A stretch of 64,000 nt of DNA, taken from Flagellimonas sp. 389 (GTDB lineage: Bacteria; Bacteroidota; Bacteroidia; Flavobacteriales; Flavobacteriaceae). Positions 9,091-17,624 of this stretch are shown here, in pieces. Positions within the stretch are counted from its first letter, which is position 1, and each line of letters opens with the position of its first letter. Both the position numbers and the translations under genes were made by a program. Location: contig NZ_JAHCMU010000012.1 in NCBI RefSeq assembly GCF_018449435.1, positions 1-64,000 on the forward strand, given 5' to 3'. The notes beneath the pieces were generated by a model. The model saw nothing but the letters and a program-made list of their open reading frames with translations, made no database searches and was not told the DNA's origin.

Positions 9091-10578
9091 ATGTCAGCAG
9101 AGAAGAAAAAAGCCAAATTTAGAGAAGACGAGCAAATCATTGAAAATAAAGAACTGAATATTTGGGAGGCATTGATTCCCGTTTTTGCACTCGTTGGAAT
9201 GTTGGCTTATAATGTTTATGTCTTTGGGGACGATGCATTAAGTGGCTCCAATCAGTTCATTCTTTTATTAGGTGGTGCTGTTGCTGCAATCATTGGTTTT
9301 TTCAACAAGGTATCTTACAAACGTATGATAGCCGAAGTCGCAGAGAATGTCAAGTCTACTACCGGGGCATTGCTTATCCTTTTAATGGTAGGTGCACTAT
9401 CTGGAACTTGGCTAGTAAGTGGTATTATTCCTGCTATGATCTATTATGGTTTGCAAATCCTGAATCCGACAATTTTCTTGGCGGCTTGTGTAATTATCTG
9501 TGCCATTATTTCTATTGCTACTGGGAGTAGCTGGACAACCGCAGCTACGGTAGGTATAGCCTTGATCGGTATTGGAGAAGCTTTGGGCATATCTTTGGGC
9601 ATGACTGCAGGTGCCGTTCTTTCTGGGGCATACTTTGGAGATAAAATGTCTCCATTAAGTGATACAACTAATTTGGCTCCTGCAATGGCTGGTGGAGATC
9701 TGTTCTCGCATATAAGGTATATGACCTGGACAACGATTCCCACCATATCCATTACACTGATAGTTTTTATTATACTAGGTTTTACAATAGATACCACTGG
9801 TGTTGCCGATACAGATGCGATTCTAAAAAGTATAAATGCTAGTTTTAATATCAATGGGTGGCTTTTTATAGTTCCTTTAGTGGTTATCTTCCTAATAGTA
9901 AAAAAGGCTCCACCCTTACTTGCTTTACTGATTGGGACATTATTGGGAGGTGTTTTTGCATTAATCTTTCAACCAGATATAGTAACTACTCTTGGCGGAG
10001 GTACAAGTTTAAATTTTGAATCGAGCTATAAGGGGATTTTAAATGCCATAACTGTCGATACCGCTATACCAACAGATGACCCTGCATTGAACGATTTGTT
10101 TTCATCGGGTGGCATGGCCGGAATGCTAGGTACTATTTGGCTTATTGTCTGTGCTATGGTTTTTGGTGGTATTATGGACGGAATCGGAGCCTTGGAACGC
10201 ATCACAAAATCACTATTAAGCATGGCAAAAACCACTTTTGGTCTTTTTGCCAGTACTGTAGGAAGTTGTTTGGCTTTAAATGTCACAGCGTCAGATCAAT
10301 ACTTAGCTCTGGTAGTTCCCGGTAAAATGTTTTCAAAAGCCTACCAAGAGCGTGGACTTGCACCAGAAAACCTAAGCAGAACGCTTGAAGATTCCGGAAC
10401 GGTAACTTCGGTCTTGGTACCATGGAATACTTGTGGGGCATATCACAGCGGTGTTCTGGGTGTTGGTGTAGGCGAATATTTTTTCTATGCAATATTCAAT
10501 TGGTTAAGCCCTTTTATGACATTGCTCTTTGCTGCCTTCAGAATTAAGATAAAACAACTTACCGCCACTACTTCTTAG
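9091..10578 (+). CDS. NhaC-family transporter, possibly for methionine
   Basis: Inner-membrane protein of 495 residues with about 11-12 helices. Family features include GSSWTTAATVGIALIGIGEA, the SGAYFGDKMSPLSDTTNLAP segment and TSVLVPWNTCGAYHSGVLG, all typical of NhaC Na+/H+ antiporters. It follows the gamma-lyase gene by 75 bp on the same strand. NhaC relatives beside methionine genes have been proposed as methionine transporters (MetT), so amino acid uptake coupled to Na+ is as likely as plain Na+/H+ exchange. The annotation as NhaC family is firm and the substrate is an inference. Confidence 0.85.
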   Translation: MSAEKKKAKFREDEQIIENKELNIWEALIPVFALVGMLAYNVYVFGDDALSGSNQFILLLGGAVAAIIGFFNKVSYKRMIAEVAENVKSTTGALLILLMVGALSGTWLVSGIIPAMIYYGLQILNPTIFLAACVIICAIISIATGSSWTTAATVGIALIGIGEALGISLGMTAGAVLSGAYFGDKMSPLSDTTNLAPAMAGGDLFSHIRYMTWTTIPTISITLIVFIILGFTIDTTGVADTDAILKSINASFNINGWLFIVPLVVIFLIVKKAPPLLALLIGTLLGGVFALIFQPDIVTTLGGGTSLNFESSYKGILNAITVDTAIPTDDPALNDLFSSGGMAGMLGTIWLIVCAMVFGGIMDGIGALERITKSLLSMAKTTFGLFASTVGSCLALNVTASDQYLALVVPGKMFSKAYQERGLAPENLSRTLEDSGTVTSVLVPWNTCGAYHSGVLGVGVGEYFFYAIFNWLSPFMTLLFAAFRIKIKQLTATTS

Positions 10579-10713
10579 CTTAATCTTGTTGATATATATT
10601 TTTGACTTAAAATCATAATTCACAAATAGCCAAAATAAACTTTTTAGTTTTAACAATATCTAAATTCAAGGTAGTATTGTTTCAAGTATACTTAAGAAAG
10701 TAGCCAATTTTTT

Positions 10714-10759
10714 ATATGATAAGATTGAGCTATTTTTTAATAATAACTTGTTATCATAT
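10714..10759. promoter_or_regulatory. 9-bp inverted repeat upstream of the peroxiredoxin promoter
   Basis: ATATGATAA (10714-10722) and TTATCATAT (10751-10759) form a perfect 9-bp inverted repeat with 28 nt between the arms. A TAATTTTG element fitting the Bacteroidota -7 consensus lies at 10786-10793, 20 bp before the gene. The position just upstream of the -33 region would suit a peroxide-responsive activator. Confidence 0.45.
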
Positions 10760-10812
10760 TACTATAAAATTCAATACATAGCTTCTAATTTTGTCATAAA
10801 CAAAAAATAAAT

Positions 10813-11457
10813 ATGACACTTGTAGGTAAAAAATTTCCAGATTTGGATGTAAATGCAATGGACGAATTGGGCGATACATTTAAAGTCAATGTATTGAAAA
10901 AGGCCAAAGAGAACAATAAAAAAATTGTACTGTTTTGGTACCCAAAGGATTTCACCTTTGTGTGTCCTACAGAATTGCATGCGTTCCAGAGCGCTATAGA
11001 AGAATTTGAAAAGAGAGACACTATTGTTATAGGCGCATCTTGCGACACCGCTGAAGTACATTTTGCTTGGTTGAACACTGCAAAAGATAATGGAGGAATA
11101 GAGGGAGTTACCTATCCCCTACTTGCCGATAGCAATAGAAGTTTGGCCACCACTTTAGGTATCTTGGACATTACCAATGAGAAATATGACGAAGAGACAA
11201 AGATTTACTCCGTAGAAGGTGATAACGTAACCTACAGGGCAACGTATCTTATCGATGAGGAGGGAACAATTTTTCACGAAAGTATCAACCACATGCCACT
11301 GGGAAGAAATGTAGCCGAGTTTTTACGCTTAATAGATGCTTACACGCATGTACAACAAAAAGGTGAAGTCTGCCCTGCAAACTGGGAAGAAGGAAAAGAT
11401 GCTATGACCGCTAACCATAGCGGTGTAGCAGAATACTTGTCAAAACACGCAAACTAA
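10813..11457 (+). CDS. 2-Cys peroxiredoxin (AhpC/Tsa type)
   Basis: Thiol peroxidase of 214 residues that reduces hydrogen peroxide and alkyl hydroperoxides in the cytoplasm. The peroxidatic cysteine is in FTFVCPTEL (about residue 55) and the resolving cysteine in GEVCPANW near the C-terminus, so it is a typical 2-Cys enzyme. It heads a tight run with a thioredoxin-like protein 12 bp downstream, the probable reductant, and a small conserved protein. No ahpF lies nearby, which fits reduction by thioredoxin. Confidence 0.93.
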   Translation: MTLVGKKFPDLDVNAMDELGDTFKVNVLKKAKENNKKIVLFWYPKDFTFVCPTELHAFQSAIEEFEKRDTIVIGASCDTAEVHFAWLNTAKDNGGIEGVTYPLLADSNRSLATTLGILDITNEKYDEETKIYSVEGDNVTYRATYLIDEEGTIFHESINHMPLGRNVAEFLRLIDAYTHVQQKGEVCPANWEEGKDAMTANHSGVAEYLSKHAN

Positions 11458-11469
11458 AATTGGTACGCT

Positions 11470-11784
11470 ATGTTATTGGAATTGGAACAAGACAATTTAC
11501 AGGAAATCATTGCTGAAAATCCAAACGTGGTGGTTCAATACTCGGCATCTTGGTGTGGGAACTGTCGCATTATGAAGCCTAAGTTCAAAAAGGAAGCAAG
11601 GGAGAATGATAACGTTACCTTTGTTTTGGTAGATGCCGAAAAATTTCCTGAATCAAGGAAGTTGGCCAATGTTGATAATCTACCAACTTTTGCGGCTTTC
11701 TCGAACGGAAGCATTAAAAATCAAGTACAGACAAACAAATACGAAGTTTTAAAAGAATTGGTAAATGAGATTGCCCCTAATTAA
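11470..11784 (+). CDS. Thioredoxin-like protein with CGNC active site
   Basis: Cytoplasmic thioredoxin-fold protein of 104 residues. The active site is SASWCGNCRIMKP, so CGNC replaces the usual CGPC. The cis-proline is in DNLPTFAAF. CGNC should change redox potential relative to thioredoxin. It directly follows the peroxiredoxin and is probably its dedicated electron donor. The 3' end overlaps the next gene by 20 bp. Confidence 0.88.
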   Translation: MLLELEQDNLQEIIAENPNVVVQYSASWCGNCRIMKPKFKKEARENDNVTFVLVDAEKFPESRKLANVDNLPTFAAFSNGSIKNQVQTNKYEVLKELVNEIAPN

Positions 11785-12022
11785 ACACCTCACCCAATTT
11801 ATAGAGGAGAACGATGAGGATTATCTTATCGAAACATCAGAGACCTTAGAGTTTTTAACGGAATCCCCTGGGATAAAAGATGAGGAACTCGATGTTATTG
11901 GAGAACTCATTTCAAATATCTATGGAGCATTGGAGGTGAATAAGGAAATTAAATCCGGAACACCTAAAAAAGAAGCTTTAAAAGAGTTTATGGAGAGAGT
12001 ATTGGGTTCCATTGATAAATAG
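11765..12022 (+). CDS. Small acidic conserved protein, DUF6952-type
   Basis: An 85-residue acidic, mostly helical protein without cysteines, signal peptide or membrane segment. It resembles the flavobacterial family DUF6952, which I associate with peroxiredoxin-thioredoxin operons; that identification is from memory. It overlaps the thioredoxin-like gene by 20 bp and ends before a strong terminator, so all three genes probably form one transcript. Its role in peroxide defence is unknown. Confidence 0.65.
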   Translation: MRLPLIKHLTQFIEENDEDYLIETSETLEFLTESPGIKDEELDVIGELISNIYGALEVNKEIKSGTPKKEALKEFMERVLGSIDK

Positions 12023-12047
12023 ATTTTTAATCTGAATGCTGAAAGTG

Positions 12048-12082
12048 CCCATTTGATAAATTATCAAATGGGTTTTTGTTTT
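12048..12082 (+). terminator. Rho-independent terminator of the peroxiredoxin operon
   Basis: CCCATTTGAT pairs with ATCAAATGGG around the loop AAATT, followed by TTTTTGTTTT. It lies 26 bp after the DUF6952-type gene. Confidence 0.88.
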
Positions 12083-12140
12083 ATTGTACCTTAAGATTCG
12101 GATTATTTAGTAATTTCAACCCTAATTAAAAAACACTATC

Positions 12141-12647
12141 ATGGCAACAATAACATTAGGTGGCGATCCGGCAAAAACTGTAGGTGAACTTCCATCAAAA
12201 AATACGGTAGCACCTAGCTTCACATTAACCAAATCAGACCTTTCGCCAGTTTCTCTATCGGATTACAAAGGGCATAAGGTGATTCTAAACATATTTCCGA
12301 GTGTAGACACGGGAACATGTGCAAAATCCATTAGACAATTTAACCAAGAGGCAGCAGAATTGGAGAACACCAAAGTTTTATGTATTTCCAAAGATTTGCC
12401 TTTTGCCCAGACCCGTTTTTGTGGTGCAGAAGGAATCGAAAACGTAGATATGCTCTCTGACTATAAAACAGGGGAGTTTGGAAGGGATTACGGTCTCTCA
12501 TTTGCTGATAGTGCCTTTGAAACTTTACATTCAAGATGCATTGTTGTATTGGACCAAAATGGAACAATTGTCCATACCGAACAAGTAGCCGAGACCGCGG
12601 ACGAACCAAACTACAAAGCCGCTTTAGAAGCAATTATGGATGCCTAA
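12141..12647 (+). CDS. tpx: Thiol peroxidase Tpx
   Basis: Atypical 2-Cys peroxiredoxin of 168 residues. The peroxidatic cysteine is in PSVDTGTCAKSIRQF, and the second cysteine is in QTRFCGAEGIENV, the spacing of Tpx. It removes peroxides using thioredoxin. It forms a second peroxidase unit just after the peroxiredoxin operon terminator. The stop overlaps the start of the kinase gene by 8 bp, indicating translational coupling. Confidence 0.94.
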   Translation: MATITLGGDPAKTVGELPSKNTVAPSFTLTKSDLSPVSLSDYKGHKVILNIFPSVDTGTCAKSIRQFNQEAAELENTKVLCISKDLPFAQTRFCGAEGIENVDMLSDYKTGEFGRDYGLSFADSAFETLHSRCIVVLDQNGTIVHTEQVAETADEPNYKAALEAIMDA

Positions 12648-13005
12648 GGAATCTTTTCTTAAAAACAGGATACGCAGTGTAGGCTTTGCCCTTAAGGGTA
12701 TGTTTTTACTATTGCGAACGGAAGCAAGTATTAAAGTCCAGTTTGTAATCGCACTTTTGGTAACGGGAGCCGGTTTCTATTTTAATATTTCCAATACAGA
12801 ATGGATTATACAGTTGTTGGCAATAGGTATGGTCATGGGTATGGAAGGGGCAAATACTGCCATAGAGAAAATAGCGGACTATATCCAGCCCAACATTGAC
12901 CCAAAAATAGGTTTTATAAAAGATATTTCTGCTGGCGCCGTTATGATAGTATCCATTATCGCAGCTATCGTGGGACTCATTATTTATGTACCAAAATTGA
13001 TTTGA
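12640..13005 (+). CDS. DgkA-family kinase (diacylglycerol or undecaprenol kinase)
   Basis: A 121-residue inner-membrane kinase with a basic N-terminus (RIRSVGFALKGM), three transmembrane helices and the family motif EGANTAIEKIADY on the second helix region. Members phosphorylate undecaprenol or diacylglycerol to recycle envelope lipid carriers. In Bacteroidota I would lean to undecaprenol kinase, but the sequence alone does not decide. It overlaps tpx by 8 bp. Confidence 0.85.
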   Translation: MPKESFLKNRIRSVGFALKGMFLLLRTEASIKVQFVIALLVTGAGFYFNISNTEWIIQLLAIGMVMGMEGANTAIEKIADYIQPNIDPKIGFIKDISAGAVMIVSIIAAIVGLIIYVPKLI

Positions 13006-13033
13006 AGAACATCTGTTTCGATAGTAAGTAACG

Positions 13034-13041
13034 TAAATTTG
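13034..13041 (+). promoter_or_regulatory. Bacteroidota -7 element of the ftsK operon
   Basis: TAAATTTG matches TAnnTTTG and lies 28 bp before the ftsK ATG. The -33 element is weak. It probably drives ftsK, the LolA-like gene, the permease and ribB. Confidence 0.5.
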
Positions 13042-13069
13042 TAAATTAGCCCCATTATTAAACAATTGA

Positions 13070-15442
13070 ATGGCAAAGAAAAGGACAAAATCCAAACCTA
13101 CACCCGCCAAAAAAAGACTTTCGCTAAAGCTTTCCAAACAGAATAAAATTATTCTTGGAAGCTTACTGATCGTGCTTAGCATTGCACTGTTCTTTTCTTT
13201 CATATCCTATTATTTCACTTGGCAAGAAGACCAGAGCATGCTTTCCGAATTTAAGGACCGAAATGCAGCCGCAAGTAATTTGCTCAATAAATTTGGCGCG
13301 AGTGTGAGCCATTTTTTCATGTACAAAGGTTTTGGTTTGGCATCTTTTGCCTTTCCGCTTTTATTGGCCGTTACAGGTTTATATCTCTTTTTGGGACTAG
13401 ACCGAAAAGGACTAATAGGTAAATGGATATGGGGTTTGACCGGAATTATCTGGATTTCGGTCGCGTTAGGATTTTTTGCCATTGAACAACCGCTGTTAGG
13501 TGGTTTGATAGGTTACGAAATGAACGATTTCCTTCAGGATTATACAGGTAAAATTGGAGTGTTCCTTTTACTATTGTTCATCTTGATGGTCATTTTGGTA
13601 CGCCTTTTCAACTTCACTCCAGAAGGTATCGCTACTTATTTTCGTTCGCAAAGGCAAAATATTAAATCTGATTTTAAGGGACCTAAACAAAAAAAGAAAC
13701 CTGTTGTATCTGATGATGATGGCAGCATAGAGTTAAGTATGGATACGGATACACCTGTTAAAATTGATACCTACACCCATAAAAAAGATATTCCGCCGCT
13801 ACAACAAGAAGCTGGGTTGGATGTAAACCTGCCTCAAGAAGAAGATACTGATCTAGACTTGAAAGTAGAACAAGTAACCGTAGAAAAAGAAGAGAAGGAT
13901 ATAAAAGCCGATAAACTGGTAAAGGATTTTGGGGAGTTTGATCCAAAATTAGAACTGGGCAATTACAAGTTCCCACCTTTGGACCTTTTGGAACAGCATG
14001 GAGCATCTGGCGGAATTACCATCAACCAAGAAGAACTTGAGGAAAACAAGAACAAAATTGTAAGCACCCTCAAAAATTACAAAATAGGTATTGCCCAAAT
14101 AAAAGCGACCATCGGGCCTACGGTCACGCTCTATGAAATTGTTCCGGAAGCGGGCATACGAATATCCAAGATAAAAAACTTGGAAGATGACATTGCACTT
14201 TCATTAGCTGCTTTGGGCATACGGATAATAGCACCAATTCCAGGTAAAGGAACCATTGGTATCGAAGTGCCAAACAAAAATGCCACTATAGTCTCCATGC
14301 GTTCCGTAATTGCTTCCAATAAATTTCAAAAGGCCGAAATGGAGCTCCCGATTGCTTTTGGTAAAACCATTAGTAACGAAACCTTTGTGGTCGATTTGGC
14401 TAAAATGCCCCATATGTTGATGGCCGGGGCAACAGGTCAGGGAAAATCTGTTGGACTCAATGCAGTAATAACTTCATTGCTCTATAAAAAGCACCCTGCT
14501 GAAGTCAAATTCATCTTAGTAGACCCCAAAAAGGTTGAACTTACGCTCTACAATAAAATTGAGCGACACTTCTTGGCAAAACTTCCAGATTCTGACGAAG
14601 CCATTATTACGGACAATACCAAGGTCATCAACACATTGAACTCGCTTTGTATCGAAATGGACAATAGATATGAATTGTTGAAAATAGCAATGGTTCGCAA
14701 CATAAAGGAATACAATGTAAAGTTCAAGGCCAGAAAATTAAATCCGAACGATGGGCATAAATTCTTGCCCTATATCGTCTTGGTCATAGATGAATTTGCG
14801 GATCTGATTATGACTGCAGGCAAAGAGGTGGAAACCCCTATTGCCAGATTGGCACAATTGGCGCGGGCCATCGGAATACATCTAATTATTGCCACACAGC
14901 GACCATCTGTTAATGTAATTACGGGTATTATAAAAGCCAATTTCCCTGCTCGTATCGCATTTAGGGTGACCTCAAAGATTGATTCACGTACCATTTTAGA
15001 TGCACAGGGAGCCGACCAGCTTATAGGTCGTGGAGATATGTTATTTACCCAAGGGAACGATGTTACACGTCTTCAATGTGCCTTTGTTGACACTCCGGAG
15101 GTAGGAAAAATAACAGAATATATTGGTTCGCAACGTGCGTATCCAGATGCACATTTACTGCCAGAGTATGTGGGCGAAGATTCTGGCACGGGGATTGATT
15201 ATGATATCTCGGACAGGGATGTCATGTTCCGTGATGCCGCTGAAGTAATCGTAACGGCACAACAGGGCTCCGCTTCTTTGATCCAACGAAAATTAAAACT
15301 GGGATACAATAGAGCTGGTAGAATAATAGATCAATTGGAGGCCGCGGGAATCGTAGGGCCTTTTGAAGGTAGCAAGGCGCGACAAGTACTGGTACCGGAT
15401 ATCTTAGCTCTAGAACAACTTCTACAAAATGAAACAAAATAA
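13070..15442 (+). CDS. ftsK: DNA translocase FtsK/SpoIIIE
   Basis: Septal ATP-driven DNA pump of 790 residues that clears chromosome termini during division and aids dimer resolution. The order is: basic N-terminus, four membrane helices (about 25-180), a charged linker (about 200-290), then the motor with Walker A GATGQGKSVGLN, Walker B YIVLVIDEFADLI, and the gamma DNA-reading domain at the C-terminus (QQGSASLIQRKLKLGYNRAG). The linker is short compared with E. coli. It overlaps the LolA-like gene by 14 bp. Confidence 0.96.
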   Translation: MAKKRTKSKPTPAKKRLSLKLSKQNKIILGSLLIVLSIALFFSFISYYFTWQEDQSMLSEFKDRNAAASNLLNKFGASVSHFFMYKGFGLASFAFPLLLAVTGLYLFLGLDRKGLIGKWIWGLTGIIWISVALGFFAIEQPLLGGLIGYEMNDFLQDYTGKIGVFLLLLFILMVILVRLFNFTPEGIATYFRSQRQNIKSDFKGPKQKKKPVVSDDDGSIELSMDTDTPVKIDTYTHKKDIPPLQQEAGLDVNLPQEEDTDLDLKVEQVTVEKEEKDIKADKLVKDFGEFDPKLELGNYKFPPLDLLEQHGASGGITINQEELEENKNKIVSTLKNYKIGIAQIKATIGPTVTLYEIVPEAGIRISKIKNLEDDIALSLAALGIRIIAPIPGKGTIGIEVPNKNATIVSMRSVIASNKFQKAEMELPIAFGKTISNETFVVDLAKMPHMLMAGATGQGKSVGLNAVITSLLYKKHPAEVKFILVDPKKVELTLYNKIERHFLAKLPDSDEAIITDNTKVINTLNSLCIEMDNRYELLKIAMVRNIKEYNVKFKARKLNPNDGHKFLPYIVLVIDEFADLIMTAGKEVETPIARLAQLARAIGIHLIIATQRPSVNVITGIIKANFPARIAFRVTSKIDSRTILDAQGADQLIGRGDMLFTQGNDVTRLQCAFVDTPEVGKITEYIGSQRAYPDAHLLPEYVGEDSGTGIDYDISDRDVMFRDAAEVIVTAQQGSASLIQRKLKLGYNRAGRIIDQLEAAGIVGPFEGSKARQVLVPDILALEQLLQNETK

Positions 15443-16097
15443 AATCATGCTTAAAAAACAATTTCTTTTAATCGTACTAATGACCACCTTTGGCCTAGGG
15501 TCATATGCGCAAAACTCATCCAAGGCAAAAGCTTTACTGGATGAAGTTTATAATAAGGTGACCAGTTACGATAATATCTATATCGATTTCAAGTCTACTT
15601 TGGAAAACACGGAAGCCAATATAAAACAAGAGACCAAGGGCAATGTCACCTTAAGTGGCGACAAGTACGTACTTGATTATTTGGGAGCAAAACAACTAAG
15701 TGATGGAAAAAAGGTATATACCGTTGTGCCCGATAACGAAGAAGTGACCATTGAAAACGTTTCTGAAGACGCTAACACCGTAACCCCTTCAAAAATGTTG
15801 ACTTTTTACAGAACGGGACATAATTATGAATGGGATACGCTTCAAAATGTTGGTGGCAGAAAAATTCAATATGTTAAACTTACTCCTATCGATTCCAATA
15901 CTGAACTCAAATCTATTCTTTTGGGAATAGATACTCAGACAAAACACATATACAAGCTTATTCAAACAGGTAACAACGGCACTAAGACCTCGATTACTGT
16001 TAATTCTTTCAAAACCAACCAAGCGCTATCCAACACACTGTTTAACTTTGATGTGAAAAAATATGAGAATGATGGTTATTACATCATTAGAAATTAA
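15429..16097 (+). CDS. LolA-like outer-membrane lipoprotein carrier
   Basis: Periplasmic protein of up to 222 residues. The signal peptide is KKQFLLIVLMTTFGLGSYAQ with cleavage after the Ala-Gln region. The body matches the LolA fold: VYNKVTSYDNIYIDFKST, a middle YVLDYLGAKQLSDGKKVYTVVPD, and repeated strands. LolA ferries lipoproteins from the inner to the outer membrane. ATG at 15429 overlaps ftsK; ATG at 15447 would give a more standard signal peptide. The ftsK-lolA order is common in bacteria. The next gene, an LptF/G-type permease, is also in envelope assembly. Confidence 0.85.
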   Translation: MKQNKIMLKKQFLLIVLMTTFGLGSYAQNSSKAKALLDEVYNKVTSYDNIYIDFKSTLENTEANIKQETKGNVTLSGDKYVLDYLGAKQLSDGKKVYTVVPDNEEVTIENVSEDANTVTPSKMLTFYRTGHNYEWDTLQNVGGRKIQYVKLTPIDSNTELKSILLGIDTQTKHIYKLIQTGNNGTKTSITVNSFKTNQALSNTLFNFDVKKYENDGYYIIRN

Positions 16098-16106
16098 GGG
16101 ATTACA

Positions 16107-17624
16107 TTGAAAATACTAGACCAATATATACTTTCCCGATTTCTTTATAATTTCTTTAGTTCTTTCTTTATTCTAATCGTCATATTCATCTTTCAAGGAA
16201 TATGGCTTTTTATAGATGATTTGGCAGGGAAAGGTCTGGGTATTGTAATTATTGGGAAGTTCCTTTTTTATTTCATCCCTACACTGGTAGATAAGGTTTT
16301 ACCACTTACCGTGTTGCTTTCTTCTATCCTCACCTTTGGTACTTTTGCTGAAAACTACGAATTTGCTGCCATGAAATCCTCGGGTATTTCTTTGCAAAGA
16401 GGAATGCGAAGTCTCATCATTTATGTTTCTTTCTTGGGAGTGGTCACCTTCTTTTTTGCAAATAATGTGATTCCAAAATCCGAACAAAAAATATTCAATC
16501 TTCGGAGAAATATTGCCAAAGTAAAACCTGCGGCTGCCATTACTGAAGGTGTATTTAGCGACTTTGAAGGTACTGGCGAGGGAATGAACATTAAAGTTGA
16601 TAAAAAATATGGGGAACAAGACCGTTTTCTGGACAAGGTCATTATACACAAAAAAACAAAGCAGAGTGTAAATAACACGGTTATCAAGTCAAAATCCGGG
16701 GAACTTATCAGTAGCGAAGCTTCGGATATTATTCAATTGGTTTTAAAAGAAGGGAATTATTACGAAGAACTAAAACCCAAGAGCAGTAAGGAAAAAAAGA
16801 AACACCCTTTCGCAAAGGCGTCCTTTGAAAAATACACCATTAATATAGATATTTCCGAACTTAATGATCAAGATTTTGAAGAAGATGGAAATATTACCAC
16901 GGACAAAATGAAAAACGTTGGCCGTCTATTGAAAGATATTGATTCCCTCAAAATAAATAATCTAGAAAAAGTGGAAGCTTTTTCAAAAAATATTGTTACC
17001 CGAATGGGTGCTTTTCCTGCACCTAAGAAAAAGGATACCAACAATTTAAAAGAGCTACAGGAGATAAAACCACCAGTGGACGAAGCATTAAAAGAACCGA
17101 CTAAGGAAAAGAACGTAGTCAAGAATGATAGCATTAAAAATATTGATGTATTTCTCGATGGTCTTCAAGAATGGCAACGCTTACAGGTACTCAATAACGC
17201 CAAATCCTCGGTTTCCAGTATACTAACTACAGTTACGGCGAAAAAAGATGAACTGGAAAAAAGGTTTAAGTTTTACAACAGCCATATCTTATCCCTACAC
17301 AAAAAATATGCGCTTGCTTTTTCTTGTATAATTTTATTTTTTGTTGGTGCACCATTAGGAGCCATTATACGAAAAGGTGGGCTTGGATTGCCCATGGTTG
17401 TTGCTATTCTCTTATTTTTGACCTACTATTTTATTGGGGTATTTGCGAACAATTATGCCAAAGAAGGAAACATACACCCTGCTTTGGGAGCATGGCTATC
17501 CACTTTAATTATGCTGCCCTTAGGGATTTCCCTGACCAAAAGAGCGACAGCGGATAAAGGGCTTATAGGTTTTGGACATATTATAGATGGTATAAAAAAT
17601 CTTTTTAAAAAGAAGGAAAAATGA
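16107..17624 (+). CDS. LptF/LptG family permease (YjgP/YjgQ)
   Basis: Inner-membrane permease of 505 residues for lipopolysaccharide export. Two or three helices at the N-terminus (ILDQYILSRFLYNFFSSFFILIVIF onward) and three at the C-terminus (about 400-495) flank a long periplasmic jellyroll. That region has a Lys/Asp-rich extension (about 210-380) larger than in proteobacterial LptF. The start is TTG at 16107, since the family N-terminal motif begins there and no ATG occurs nearby. It ends by overlapping ribB by 4 bp (ATGA). F versus G cannot be decided. Confidence 0.88.
   Translation: MKILDQYILSRFLYNFFSSFFILIVIFIFQGIWLFIDDLAGKGLGIVIIGKFLFYFIPTLVDKVLPLTVLLSSILTFGTFAENYEFAAMKSSGISLQRGMRSLIIYVSFLGVVTFFFANNVIPKSEQKIFNLRRNIAKVKPAAAITEGVFSDFEGTGEGMNIKVDKKYGEQDRFLDKVIIHKKTKQSVNNTVIKSKSGELISSEASDIIQLVLKEGNYYEELKPKSSKEKKKHPFAKASFEKYTINIDISELNDQDFEEDGNITTDKMKNVGRLLKDIDSLKINNLEKVEAFSKNIVTRMGAFPAPKKKDTNNLKELQEIKPPVDEALKEPTKEKNVVKNDSIKNIDVFLDGLQEWQRLQVLNNAKSSVSSILTTVTAKKDELEKRFKFYNSHILSLHKKYALAFSCIILFFVGAPLGAIIRKGGLGLPMVVAILLFLTYYFIGVFANNYAKEGNIHPALGAWLSTLIMLPLGISLTKRATADKGLIGFGHIIDGIKNLFKKKEK

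Noticed and set aside
17500..17621. FMN riboswitch before ribB
   Set aside because: ribB overlaps the coding end of the upstream permease gene by 4 bp and no RFN-type conserved sequence is seen.
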